Assembly: GCA_030248135.1 (NCBI GenBank)
Contig: JASANC010005012.1
Location: 62,001-126,000 of the forward strand
From: Theristus sp. LFF4_11
Taxonomy: Eukaryota > Nematoda > Chromadorea > Monhysterida > Xyalidae
Direction: 5' to 3'
Length of the DNA stretch: 64,000 bases
This document shows positions 22,201-34,200 of this stretch, one piece after another; the stretch's first letter is position 1, and the number at the start of each line of letters is the position of its first letter. The notes under the pieces were generated by a model. The model was not told the DNA's origin. It did not search any database and saw nothing but the letters and a program-made list of their open reading frames with translations. The position numbers were made by a program, and so were the translations under genes.

Positions 22201-25200
22201 CATTGGTTTTCGCTCGACCCAACCCAACTCCATCGTGCTGTTTTCGGGGAATGGAATGAAATTCGCGGTCACTGCTGTTGTGCTGCCGGTGATCGAAGAC
22301 GTCATGTTGGATTGAATTGCGTCAATGTTTACTGTGAGCAGCAACAGAACAATGGTCGACGTTTTTGTGCGACTGGTCGCGGGCATCATGATGACACGTT
22401 GGATGCTGGTAGAATAGTTAAATCGGTGTTGTTATGAATGCGATGCAGATTACTTGTTAAAGACTGCAGATTACTTGTTGTTCAATAAAACTGGAAGTGA
22501 ATTTAGTTCCGTTATAATTCAGGCTTTTTATTTGATTCGACTTTTTCGTGGGGTGCATTGCGATTGCGAGGCGTTTACAGCTCAGGTGTATGATATTCTA
22601 TTTGGTCTAAATTGCAAGAACCTTAAGAATATTAAAAGAAACTTAAGTAATTGCCAATCTGCTGCTGCTGTTTGAAAAGCTGTTTTAACCAATGACTTTT
22701 GTATTCAGACATTTGATTGAAAAAAACATGTACTAAATGTTGCTTGTGGCGTTGAATTTTAATCATATTAGTTTTTTTCTGAAAACTTGTATATCAGTCA
22801 GTGCTCAGTATACAGGCAATCCGAAAGTTGGCAGTGCTCGTCAGGCCTGCAAACACACACGTTGGTTGAATTTATCAAATCGCCTGTCTAGGGATGGATC
22901 CGGCAAATTTGCCGGAATCCGGGCCGGATCCGGCAAAAGCCCATTCCGGCCGGGCCGGATCCGGCAAAAATTGCCGGAATCCGGACCGGAATGGCCTTTT
23001 TATGTCTAAAAAACATCTACGCACATTTCGTCGCTTCTTCATCACATTTTCAGCATAAAACAGCACAGACACAGAAACAAAGTCAGCAAGACACAGCACG
23101 TGATCCAACCAAAAATTACAACAACAACAATTGACAAAATTCACATCGCAAGGGATAATCAAGTGCTGGCAACACTCCATTCAGAAACATGACCTTCTGA
23201 GTTGACAGACGAGATCGGCTGTACACAAACACCTGCCTGGCTTCAGAGAACATTCGTTGCTTGCCACGCTTGTTGGTAGCGGTGCCAGGTATCTGCGCGC
23301 GATTGTCGATAGTTTGGGGTATTTAGACGAGTTCAGCCGCCAAAAGTCTAGCATTAGATCACTTTTGTCCGGTTCGTCGATAAAATCATCCGACTCGTAC
23401 TTATTCATTTCGCCGCGCAGTTCGTCTTCGAGACTGGATTCGCCTGACGGGTTGCGCGGTCGCGCAGCATGAAACTCGATGCCTCCGTAGAGACCAGTCG
23501 ATTTCTTTTTTTGGTTCGGGCTCGCGTTCACTTTCGTCATCGTCGTTGTTCGCGATCTTGGATGTATCGTCGCAGTTTGTGGGCGTCTCAAGATTTTCTT
23601 TGCAATGTGAAGTAGTTCACAACGAATTGCGCCTTCATTTTCGAAGACGACTGCAGTATTCTTGAATCGCGGATCAACGTACGTGGCCATGATGTTGGAT
23701 TCGTTGTGGAAAAGCGCACGGAAGCGTGTGTCGATGCTGGTCAGCAGCGTTTCTTTCGTCGTACCAGTGTTACTCGCATCGACTTGTTCGATGCGCTGCT
23801 TCAGTGCGCAAACGGCGGGCACCCACCATTGAAATGGATTCATCGTCTCGTGGATTCGTCGTTGGGGGGGGGGGGGGGTTTATCGAGTTTTAGGGGATCA
23901 CGGCACCCCCGCACACTCACGGTAACACACGTCGTCAAAATCGCTGGTGTTCTGGGGCTTACAAAAAAGCAACTGTTTGACAGCTAACTGAATATGACCA
24001 ACGAAGATGGCTGATTTCAAAAAAAACCTGCTATTGTTCATCAACAACGTCGGCCAAAAGCTGGCAGCCACGTTTTTTAAAGTGGACGATGCTGCACATA
24101 AGTTTACCACTCAAGACAAAAGCAGTGAACCATTTACCATTGTACAGAAACTAAAGAAACGCTCACTGATCACATGTCAAATGCACAACAACAAAACCAA
24201 CAAAGCACCGAAACAAATTTGTCAAACCATTGAACAGCTCTGAAACAGAGGAATCAACTGGTTAATTCGCGGGTCTCGGCCATTCCGGCCGGATCCGGCC
24301 GGATCCGGCAAAATTGCGCCGGAATCCGGACCGGATCCGGATCCAATTTTAGGCGCCGGAATCCGGAATCCGGAATCCGGACCGGAACCGGCTCCATCCC
24401 TACGCCTGTCCTTCGTGACAATAGTGGTACATACAATGTCGTTAGTTGTTAGTGACAACAATGGTGAGTGTCATAAGTTGTAATTAGTTGTAAGTCGAGC
24501 TGTATAATGGGATGTGTTTCAAATTTTGACAATCTGAGTTGAATTTAGAGGCAGAACAAGTGAGCTGAAGTTAGAGGTAAAATGAAAATAACATACTTTT
24601 TTGAGAATTTTGATCACAGGCCCACGGTTAAAAATTTTTAAACAATAATTGCGCAAGATCAGGTATGGTGAATTTGTTGAATTCAAATGCGAACTAGAAA
24701 TAGAGTTCAATTCGAAACTGTTGATCAATAGCACGAGCACCGACACAAAAACGACTACGTCTGTTGGCAGACAGTGGACATGTGCAGCCGTATTTTCAGC
24801 AAATGGCAATGAATCGCGATTACTTGCTTTCGTGCTGCCGGGTTTGCGGGTCACAGTCTGTAATCAAAGGATTATGTGCAAAATTTGTCAGGCTAAACAG
24901 ATTTGTCCTAAAATTTGTTTGAACCTAATTCCGTTCTTAGGTTTATGTGTCACAGTCAACTCATTCAGGCCGCCAACGTTGACTGTTCTGTAATTTTGGA
25001 CTGCTTTTTGATTATTTGTGACCCCAACACACCGAAATAGTCCAAAAACTAACTTAAACGTTTTTCGGTTTGTGTTGTCGGGTTGGTTAGTTGCAGTGAA
25101 CTTGTTTAGGCTCGCAACGTAGGTGACACTGTAAGTTTTGGGTTGTTGTGAATATTTGTTCTCCTACACCGAAATAGTTCAGAAAACTGACTTGAACTGC

Positions 25201-28200
25201 TTTGTAACAATGTTACTGAGTTTGTACACTAAGAAAGAAGTTGTCCGTTGAACTAAATAACCCAACCTGGCCTGTGTTCGTGTTGCAGGGCCAGCACCAC
25301 GGCTGCATGAACCACGAATCGTTTTGGTGGCAGCAGCACATCCGTGAAAACTTGATTAACTTAACATGTAACGCTGCTCCTGGATGAGTTTTCGCGATCT
25401 TAGATTCGGCGATCTTCTGCCCGTTTTCCAGTTCCCAGTTTGCATTCCAATCATTTAGTTTCTCGGCGCAGTATGCGATCGGTTTGCAGCTCGTTATATT
25501 GGCGGTCATCGTCTTGTCGTGTATGTCGTCGCCTTTTTGAATTTCGAGATCATAGGAAGCGATGAACTGAGAACAAATTTTCGCAGTGAATGTCGCGGTT
25601 ATAAAAACGTTAATGGCATAACGGTTTGCGGTCAGCGGTGTGTACACGAACCGTTCCACAGGACTGGTCAGCTTTGCATTTGATTGTCGTTTGCGGTTTA
25701 GAGCTGTCGTCGTCCCTCCGTCCGTCGAATCTGATCTCTTGGCGAGCATGGCACGTAAGCTGTTGTACGGTGATCGAAGTCGTCCTGTTGGATTGACTTG
25801 CGTCAATGTTTACTGCGAGCAGTAGCAGAACAATGGTCGACATTTTTCGCTGACTGGTCATCATGATGACACGGTTGGATGCTGGTAGAATTGTCAAATC
25901 GGTGTTGTTTTGAATGCGATGCAGATCACCTGTTGTTCAATAAAACTGGAAGTGAATTTAGTTCCGTTATAATTCAGGCTTTTTATTTGATTCGATTTTT
26001 TCGTAATGTGCATTGCGATTGCGTGGCGCTTACAGCTCACGTGTGTGATATTCTGTTTGGTTTAATTGCAAAAAGAAACTAAGTAATTGCCAATCTGCTG
26101 CTGCTGTTTGAAGAGCTGTTTTAACCAATGACTTTTGTATTCAGACATTTGATTGAAAAAAACCATGTAATAAATGTTGCACGTGGCGTTGAATTTTAAT
26201 AATATTAGTTTTTTTGTCTGAAAACTTGTATATCAGTCAGTATACAGGCAATCCGAAAGTTGGCAGTGCTCGTCAGGCCTGCAAACACACACGTTGGTTG
26301 AATTTATCAAATCGCCTGTCCTTCGTGACAATAGTGGTACATACAATGTTTGTGTACAACAATTGTGAGTGTCATAAGTTGTAATTAGTTGTAAGTCGAG
26401 CTGTACAATGGGATGTGTTTCAAATTTTGACAATCTGAGTTGAATTTAGAGGCAGAACAAGTGAGCTGAAGTTAGAGGTAAAATGAAAATAACATACTTT
26501 TTGAGAATTTTGATCACAGGCCCACGGTTAAAAATTTTTAAACAATAATTGCGCAAGATCAGGTATGGTGAATTTGTTGAATTCAAATGCGAACTAGAAA
26601 TAGATTACAATTAGAAACTGTTGATCAATAGTGCGAGCACCGACACAAAAACGACTACGTCTGTTGGCAGACAGTGGACATGTGCAGTCGTATTTTCAGC
26701 CAATGGCAATGAATCGCGATTACTTGTTTTCGTGCTACCGGGTTTGCGGGTCACAGTCTGTAATCAATGGATTATGTGCAAAATTTGTCAGGCGAACCAA
26801 ATTTGTCCTAAAATTTACTTGAACCTGTTTCCGTTCTTGGGTCACAGTCCTAGGGGTGGTAAAAACGGTTTTTTTCAAATCCATGTATATAAAACGTTTT
26901 TTATACCGCGTCCGGTTCTTTATACCCGGTTTTTTTACCGACCCAGTATCTGAAGAATCCTGTGATTGCGACAATTTCTGGTACTCTGATTTTACGCAAA
27001 CCGCTGAATAATGAGTAAAAGACCACAATTCTAGCCAGAAACTGTATGTGTTTCAATGGAAACGTATTCCAATCTTGATTTTATTTAAATCGGTGGCGCT
27101 TAGAGAGAATGCAGCATCAGAAAAATTATCAGATGCGAGTTTCAAACAAAAAAAACTAACGCAAGACAGATTGACATGTGCAACAGCAAGGAATGTGACA
27201 CATGCAAATTAATTGAACTGACACGATCGAGAGATATGTAACTGCACAACAATTCACCGCGTTTCTAAACACAAAAGATCACCGAAAGACAAAAAGAATC
27301 ACGAACCCGCACAGACGAAAAAAGTGAACCAAGAACAAAATTGAAAGAGCAAAAAAATCTGGAATTCGTGTGCACTTGTTATTGCCGCTTCCAACGAGAT
27401 GCTGACGCATACGCATGACATTTTCAGCGTACACTGTCGCCTCTGCCGGATTTCTTTCCGGCGCTGTGCAGAATGTGCACGCAAAAAAATCACCCTTCTT
27501 TCCAAGCGGCGCGGCGACTTTACGAAAATGTTCTCGAATGATTAGATTCTTTGATCGCGGCATTTCTCGTTTATTGATGAAAATTTAACCGAATTCTGAA
27601 AAATAACCAAATCTTAGCTGTATTAGTTTCTTCACTTTGTCAACAAAAGAACGAGCATGAAAAGCTAAAGCGGGAGGCTTAAAGCGGAAAAAGCGTGAAG
27701 CTGGTAAACTACGAAACACAACATTGCCATGTAGACCAGACTTGAACAGATAAACAAAGAACAAAGCTGGAAAATAAAGCGAACGCCGACCAGAGCCAGC
27801 CCATTGGCGGTCGACCGAGACGGGACATGGAAGGAGAGGCACGGGTCTCAGGGTGCTTTATACCAAGAGCGTGAATTGTGTTCTCCAGAACATCAAGTTA
27901 TAAAGTGGCAAAAATGAAAATTGAAATGGATGTGCGGAATACAGTGCATTTTGAGTGATTTCAAAAATTCAAATTTGGGTCCTTCGGCGGTATAAAAAAC
28001 CGAAAAAAAACCAAAATTTACGCGGTAAAATATCGGTAAGATATTTTGGCCCTTTTTTGGCGCTGGTTTAAAAAACCGTTTCTTATACCGTTTTTTATAC
28101 CGAAAAAAAACGTTTTTTATACCGACCACCCCTACAGTCAACTCATGCAGGCCGCCAACGTTGACTGTTCCGTAATGTTGGACTACTTTTTGAATATTTG

Positions 28201-31200
28201 TGATCCCAACTCACCGAAATGGTCCAATAACTAAGTTAAACGTTTTTCGGTTGGTTTTCGGGTTGGTTAGTTGCAGTGAACTTGTTTAGGCTTCCAACGT
28301 AGGTGACACTGTAAGTTTTCGGTTGTTATGAATATTTGTTCTCCTACACCGAAATAGTTCAGAAAACTGACTTGAACTGCTTTGTAACATTGTTACTGAG
28401 TTTGTACACCAAGACAGAAGTTGTCCGTTGAACTAAATAACCCAACCTGGCCTGTGTTCGTGTTGGGGGGCCAGCACATCGGGTGCTTGAGGCACGAACC
28501 GTTTTGGTGGCAGCAGCACATCCGTGAAAACCTGGTTATCTTAACATTAAACGCTACTCCTGGATGAGTTTTCGCGATCTTAGATTCGGCGATCTTCTGC
28601 CCGTTTTCCAGTTCCGAGTTTGGATTCCAATCTTTCTCATTTGGTTTCTCGGCGCAGTATGCGATCGGTTTGCAGCTCGTTATATTGGTGGTCATCGTCA
28701 TGTCGTGTATGTCGTCGCCTTTTTGAATTTCGAGATCATAGGAAGCGATGAACTGAGAACAAATTTTCGCAGTGAACATCGCGGTTATAGCAGATAAAAA
28801 CGTTAAATGGCATAACGGTTTGCGGTCAGCGGTGTGTACACACGAACCGTTCCACAAGTCTGATCAGCTTTGCATTTGATTGCCGTTTGCGGTTTAGAGC
28901 TGTCGTCGTCCCTCCGTCCGTCGAATCTGATCTCTTGGCGAGCATGGCACGTAAGCTGTTGTACGGTGTTCGAAGTCGTCCTGTTGGATTGACTTGCGTC
29001 AATGTTTACTGCGAGCAGCAGCAGAACAATGGTCGACATTTTTGGCTGACTGGTCATCATGATGACATGCTGGTAGAATTGTCAAATCGGTGTTGTTTTG
29101 AATGCGATGCAGATTACTTGCTGTTCGATAAAACTGCAAGTGAATTTAGTTCCGTCATAGTTCAGGCCTCTTATGTGATTCGACTTTTTCGTGTTGATAC
29201 TGTAATTTTTATTATTTTTTTGATACTGTAATTTTTTCAAGTTTTAACAATCAATCGGATCAAAAAGCACCGTTTTTTCTCCGTTTTTCAGCTTCTCCGG
29301 CCTGTTCGCCGGCCCGGAGACGGGCGTCAAGCCGTCGGGCGCCGTGCGCTATCGATCATCGAAGACGCATCCCGACAGCGATCCAATCAAACGACGCAAC
29401 AATAAGGCGGCAAAAAAGAAAACCATTGACTTTCTCGACAATGAGCAGTTCGGTTCTGGCCGGTTTTGGTGTTGTTTCAGTCTCGGAGAATAAGGCTTCT
29501 GTTGAAAAACATTGGCATTCATGAAGTGGTATTTAGTGACCAAAGCCACGTGTTAACATAGCTACGCGTCACTGAATGCTACAAAGTGGTTCATGAATGC
29601 TCTTTATCCAATGTGCCAGTAAATAGCAAAAATGCGTGTGGTTCAAGTCTGAAGACCGTGCAGGCTTCTTTTGCATGTGACTTTTAATTGAATATTGCAC
29701 AGTAACAAACAAGCAGCCCACTCGAGGGTGCTAACTTTTTTTGACGATACACACCTGCACCTCTTTTAAAACAACGTACACTACCGATTACACCTCAGTC
29801 CAAACATTCTCTGCAGTTCCTCCGAGCGACGCGCTGCCGAGCGCCGTGAACAGTACAAACTCGTCCGGGCGCACGTGAAGAAGGACGAAACGGGACGAAC
29901 GCAAGCGTACGGCTGGTCGATACCGGCCTTGGACGCGAAACACTCGTCGTCGGTGCCGGTGCCCGTGTTCATTCGACCGCTGACGCATCCGGACTCGTCG
30001 TTGAAAGTGATTTGCTGATTACAGTTCATATGGATAATATTTACAACTAGCTGATTGGCTGGCTGCACATGATTCGGTGCAGGCATTCACGCCCGGCATT
30101 CAGCGCCTTAGAGGGTGCAAAGGAAAATTGCTGGCGTTTGCGATCGAAGCCGCCAGTTCCATTTCGAGGAAGCGCCGGCGACGGAACCTCGAGTTAGCAC
30201 CCTCGACCGTAGCTAGGAGTCACTGAATGCCGCTTCAGAATCTGTTTGTTTTGTCCCTCCACTTCAGCTCTGGTGCGGCGCCGGTGTGATTCTGAGCGGC
30301 GGGCGAACAAAAGACGGCGGTTACATCGTCGGCAGCGGCTCGTCGATTTTCTACGATCGTCATCAGAGTCAGACCGTCGAAGCGCCGCCGTCGGCCGAGA
30401 AAACGGTAGAACGCCTAGACTATGAGCTTAGGGTATGCACGGTCCGTTTTCGTTTCGTTCGCTTCTTTGTCCTTGGTTGCTGTTGTTGTTGTTTTTGTTA
30501 TGTGCAGAAAGTCCTGGCATTTCACGTAGCAAACAAACACACCGGCACTAATCCTTGTTACGCGCGCGTCGCTGCGACATTGTATGAGTTTGTGCCTGTG
30601 TGTTTGTATTGCAGTGTGTATGTGTTATAATGTGTGTGATGTTTATGTGAGTGTAAATTGTACCGCAGACTAGGACTTTTAGCTTTAATGTGTTTTTTTT
30701 AGTTTAATGAATCAACATTGGGTTCCGAACGCCAATCGTCTGCTTAGAAAAATAAGAAATGAGAACCGTAATGTAACTTGTGATAAGCTGATTGGCTGTG
30801 TTAGTTTTGTGAGTGCTGTTCGTTTCAAAATTTTTCGCGGCCCTAACGCCTACACTGATGATTCTCATATTGCACCTAAAACTGACCTCAACTTGCACCT
30901 CAAACTTGCTTCAAACGCATATCCGATGAGGATACTAACAGTTACATTGATTAGCTACTTTTTGACTGGGCGATGAGATTGACACCACCTCGCTAGTACA
31001 GCCAATCTGCACGCACAACAGTTGAGTATTTTCAATGAGCTGTTTTGGAAAAAAATGGTTTGCGTGCATTCAAATTCTTTATTTTGGTCAATCTAACAAA
31101 CAATCAATCAATCAGTCACTCAGTACTACTAGTGCTGTTGTTGCCGTTCTTGTCCCGCTTCTTGGCCGATTGTGCCTCTATTCTCGTGCGCCTAAAACAA

Positions 31201-34200
31201 GTCACACAAACAACAAAACACACCACCAAAACCCACCAAAACATCCCACTCCAAACTGCCGCCCACCTCGCACAGCAGCGACAACGTGAACTGCGCGAGC
31301 ACGAGCGCTCCGAGTGGGCGGCAAGCAGCGTGCTGTGGACGTGCAGCGCGTCGCATCGGCAGAGTCGCGTCGCGGCGCTCGACGTCAATCGGCCGTCGCA
31401 CGTGTTCGACCATTTCACGGTCGCCAAGTGCTACGTGCTCTGCTGCACGTCGGTGCCCGGTCGGTAGTGGCGATTGGAGTTTGCGTTGGAAAGTAGAAAG
31501 TCCGAATCTGAAGACGTTCGCACGCTGTTGTTGACAGCGCAATGGTGTTGCACAGTCACAAAACTGACTCTGACGCACATGATACACGATGCCACGCGCG
31601 CGCATGTTTGTGACTGCGCACGATTGCTGTGTTTATAACCGAGTGCACGGTCTTCAGACAAGGACTTTATTTGCCGTTATAGGGCTTGGACGCCTAAAAT
31701 GTAGTCAGTGCAGCGCAGCCAATCAGCGAAAATCCAGCTCTCAATAGACATTTTACGCCGGTAACAACAATCGCAAACAAACACACAGGAACAGGGACAA
31801 TATTCCGCTACCTTCACTATCAGGATTGCTTGTTTGTCTGTGCAACAACACCGTGTCATAAATGATGGAGTAAGAATGAAAAACTGTTCATCGTCTCACA
31901 AACGCACACCCGGTTCAGGCGCCCGCGAGACCGACTATCCAACGGACGACTTTGACCCCGAGAGTCTGTGCCATTCGGCTGATGACAGCGGCACGGCGCC
32001 GGGCGACGACGAATGCCCGGACCGGGGGCACGTGCGTTGGCGGGCCCTGAAACGGGACCCGGACGACCCGGACTCGTACCTCGGCCTCGCGCAGACGCCG
32101 TCGCCGAAGCGGAAACGAGATGGTTCGCTCAGGGTTTGGTGGGAGTTTTTTCGTTTTTTTTTCTGTAAAAGCCGATGTTTAGAAAGAGGGGTATTTGGAA
32201 AGAGTGAAATTGTTGCAGTTGGTGTTGGTTCAATTTAGTTGCTTTATTCAACACTTACAGGCGCATGTAAGGTTTCTAAGATACAGATATTATAGACGAG
32301 AAACGTTGTTTGCATTGCCTAAGAATCTCGCAACCACCAAAAAACACAACTAGAAACAGAAAGTAACTTGGAAAACACGTTATCATTCAAGAAATGGATG
32401 AGAAAAAGCCGACCAAACATCAGTGTGCAACGTGCAAGCAAAATTTTATTTCAGACAGTCTTCCCGCAGAGCCAGCTGTCGAGGCGAGCTCACTGAATCA
32501 AGTCTCCGAATTGGGTGCGTCACTGGAGAATTGCCCACTTGTTTTTATTTTCGAATGCCCTGGGATATTTCTGAGAACGTGCGTGTCACTCACCCCACTC
32601 AGCCACAATGAGAATAAACTGTTCGCATAGCTTATTATTGGACTTACAACCGCTCTGAGCTTGCATTTCTAAAAAAAGAACTTTTGAATCACCAAACCGA
32701 ACCGAGACCTGCTGCATTAGTTTTTTTTGTTGAGTGTTACATTATTCACACGACAATATGCTTTACTGGCACAATATTTAAATTACGAAATACATTTATG
32801 TTTTTCTTGTCTCATTTTTGTGGGTGTGTATACTCGGTGTACAAGTAACAAGTGGTGATGGTGACAAACGCATTTCATTGGTTGTTTTTTGTGGTGTATT
32901 TACTTCGATTGAGCTGAGTTTAATGCTTTTTTGAACACAAGCAATCAATCGATTTAGTCTCGCCGCGACAATTGTCGAGTGAAGAAGTGCACGCGAAACT
33001 CCATCGCTCCTCGAGTGAACCAGAGATAGCTGCAGATGCCGTTGCGACCACGGAACAACAAGAAGGTAAATAACAAAATCGTTTTAATAAAGTCTGTCGT
33101 TCACACGTCTGTTGGTGGATGTATCTTTTTGTTCGGCTGTTTATCCGTTATCCTGTGTCCTTTTGTCGCCGTGTTGTGTTTTTTTTTTATTTGTTCATTG
33201 TTGTGTTCGTGTCACCATCACTGCTGTTTAGGTGATATATTGGATTTGCTTATTATTGTGGCTTACTTGTTTGATTCTGACCAGCATATTTTTTAACGAG
33301 CGTTTTGTTGCGATTCTGTTTTGTTCTGTTGTTGTGCGCTTTCAGTTTCGCTGTTTGCCAGCGTCGAAATTAGCGGCTGCCAATGGTGTTGGCTTCTTTT
33401 CATTTCCCATGTTTCCCTGAGTAAAATCCACATTTCCTTTCCCATCATTTCCATCACCAAAGTGTTCCCATTTCGAACGTTTTTCCAACTTCACAATTTG
33501 TGTACGCACCCTTGCAGACTCTCAAATGCACCCGGACCGTGAGTTGCCCGACTACGTAAAGGACGGTCTGAGGCCGTATGACGGTGTGCCCGCGTCTACG
33601 GTGCTGCCAACAATTTGGATGGGCGACCAGAATGGGTGGTACGTCGATGTTTGAGGACTGCTGGATGGGGCAGGGGGTATTTTCGTATTCGATGGGCACA
33701 TACAGAAAAAGCCCATTCATATTCGTGAGTCCAGAACGCCTTGCAAGTGGGGCAACCCGGCTCATTTAGTTCTAACATTCAGGACCCACCCACTGTTCCG
33801 CCCGCACACACTTCTCTGCAGGGTTCAATCCGTATTCGTTTCAGGAATAACGATCCCTTAGAGAAAAAAAACTTCGGCATTTCATTTTGTCCCACCATGT
33901 GCTTAACCATTCAAACGTACTGTTTCGCACTGTTAGACGATTTGAAAAGAAAAGATTTTTTTATGCCGATTTTCCAGCATCCACATCCATTCGGCCGTCA
34001 CCAACTGGCGTCACACATTGTGCAAAATCAAACTGGATGATTCGGTGCTCGCGATTGTGTACGGTTTTTCAGCTTCGAAACCATTTTATGGACTTTTTTG
34101 TCGATTTTTATGAGGATTTTATAGAATTTTTGCAGAAACTTTTTAAACATTCTTTTCTTGGAAGCTAGTCTGAATGCGTTTAGCAGGAAAATAACGTGCG

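Larger units (their letters stand above)
26611..29060 (-). pseudogene. Gene D: single-domain relative, stalk exon split by a hAT-type insertion
   Basis: Exons (minus): 29060-28848, 28752-28442, stalk 28308-28242, stalk 28169-28135 plus 26850-26825 (split), last 26757-26611. It has the same signal-to-domain-2 fusion exon as gene C and the same length (213 nt), so C and D share an ancestor. The domain retains [13 protein letters not shown] and a full set of cysteines. Stalk exon 28308-28242 is 67 nt instead of 69 and shifts the frame. The next stalk exon has AG changed to GG at its acceptor and is cut by the element at 26851-28134. Exons 1-2 could still yield a secreted one-domain protein. Confidence 0.6.
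15712..29291 (+). other. Giant unc-16 intron 12 (13.58 kb) hosting antisense genes
   Basis: Donor GTGAGT follows codons for GIWD plus TT; acceptor TTTTTCAG precedes C TTC TCC. The join restores GIWDFFSGLF, a conserved JIP3 motif, which proves both intron ends belong to one gene. The intron contains four minus-strand genes of one family, two hAT-type elements, a palindromic MITE and a degenerate tandem repeat. Confidence 0.93.

Noticed and set aside
31192..31605. 137-codon minus-strand frame, Arg/His-rich
   Set aside because: Antisense of unc-16 exon 16; exon 16 itself is supported by frame and family match.
32394..32450. Possible zinc-knuckle start (CATCKQNF) before unc-16 exon 18
   Set aside because: Lies in the intron, ends at the exon 18 acceptor, and no full finger is present.
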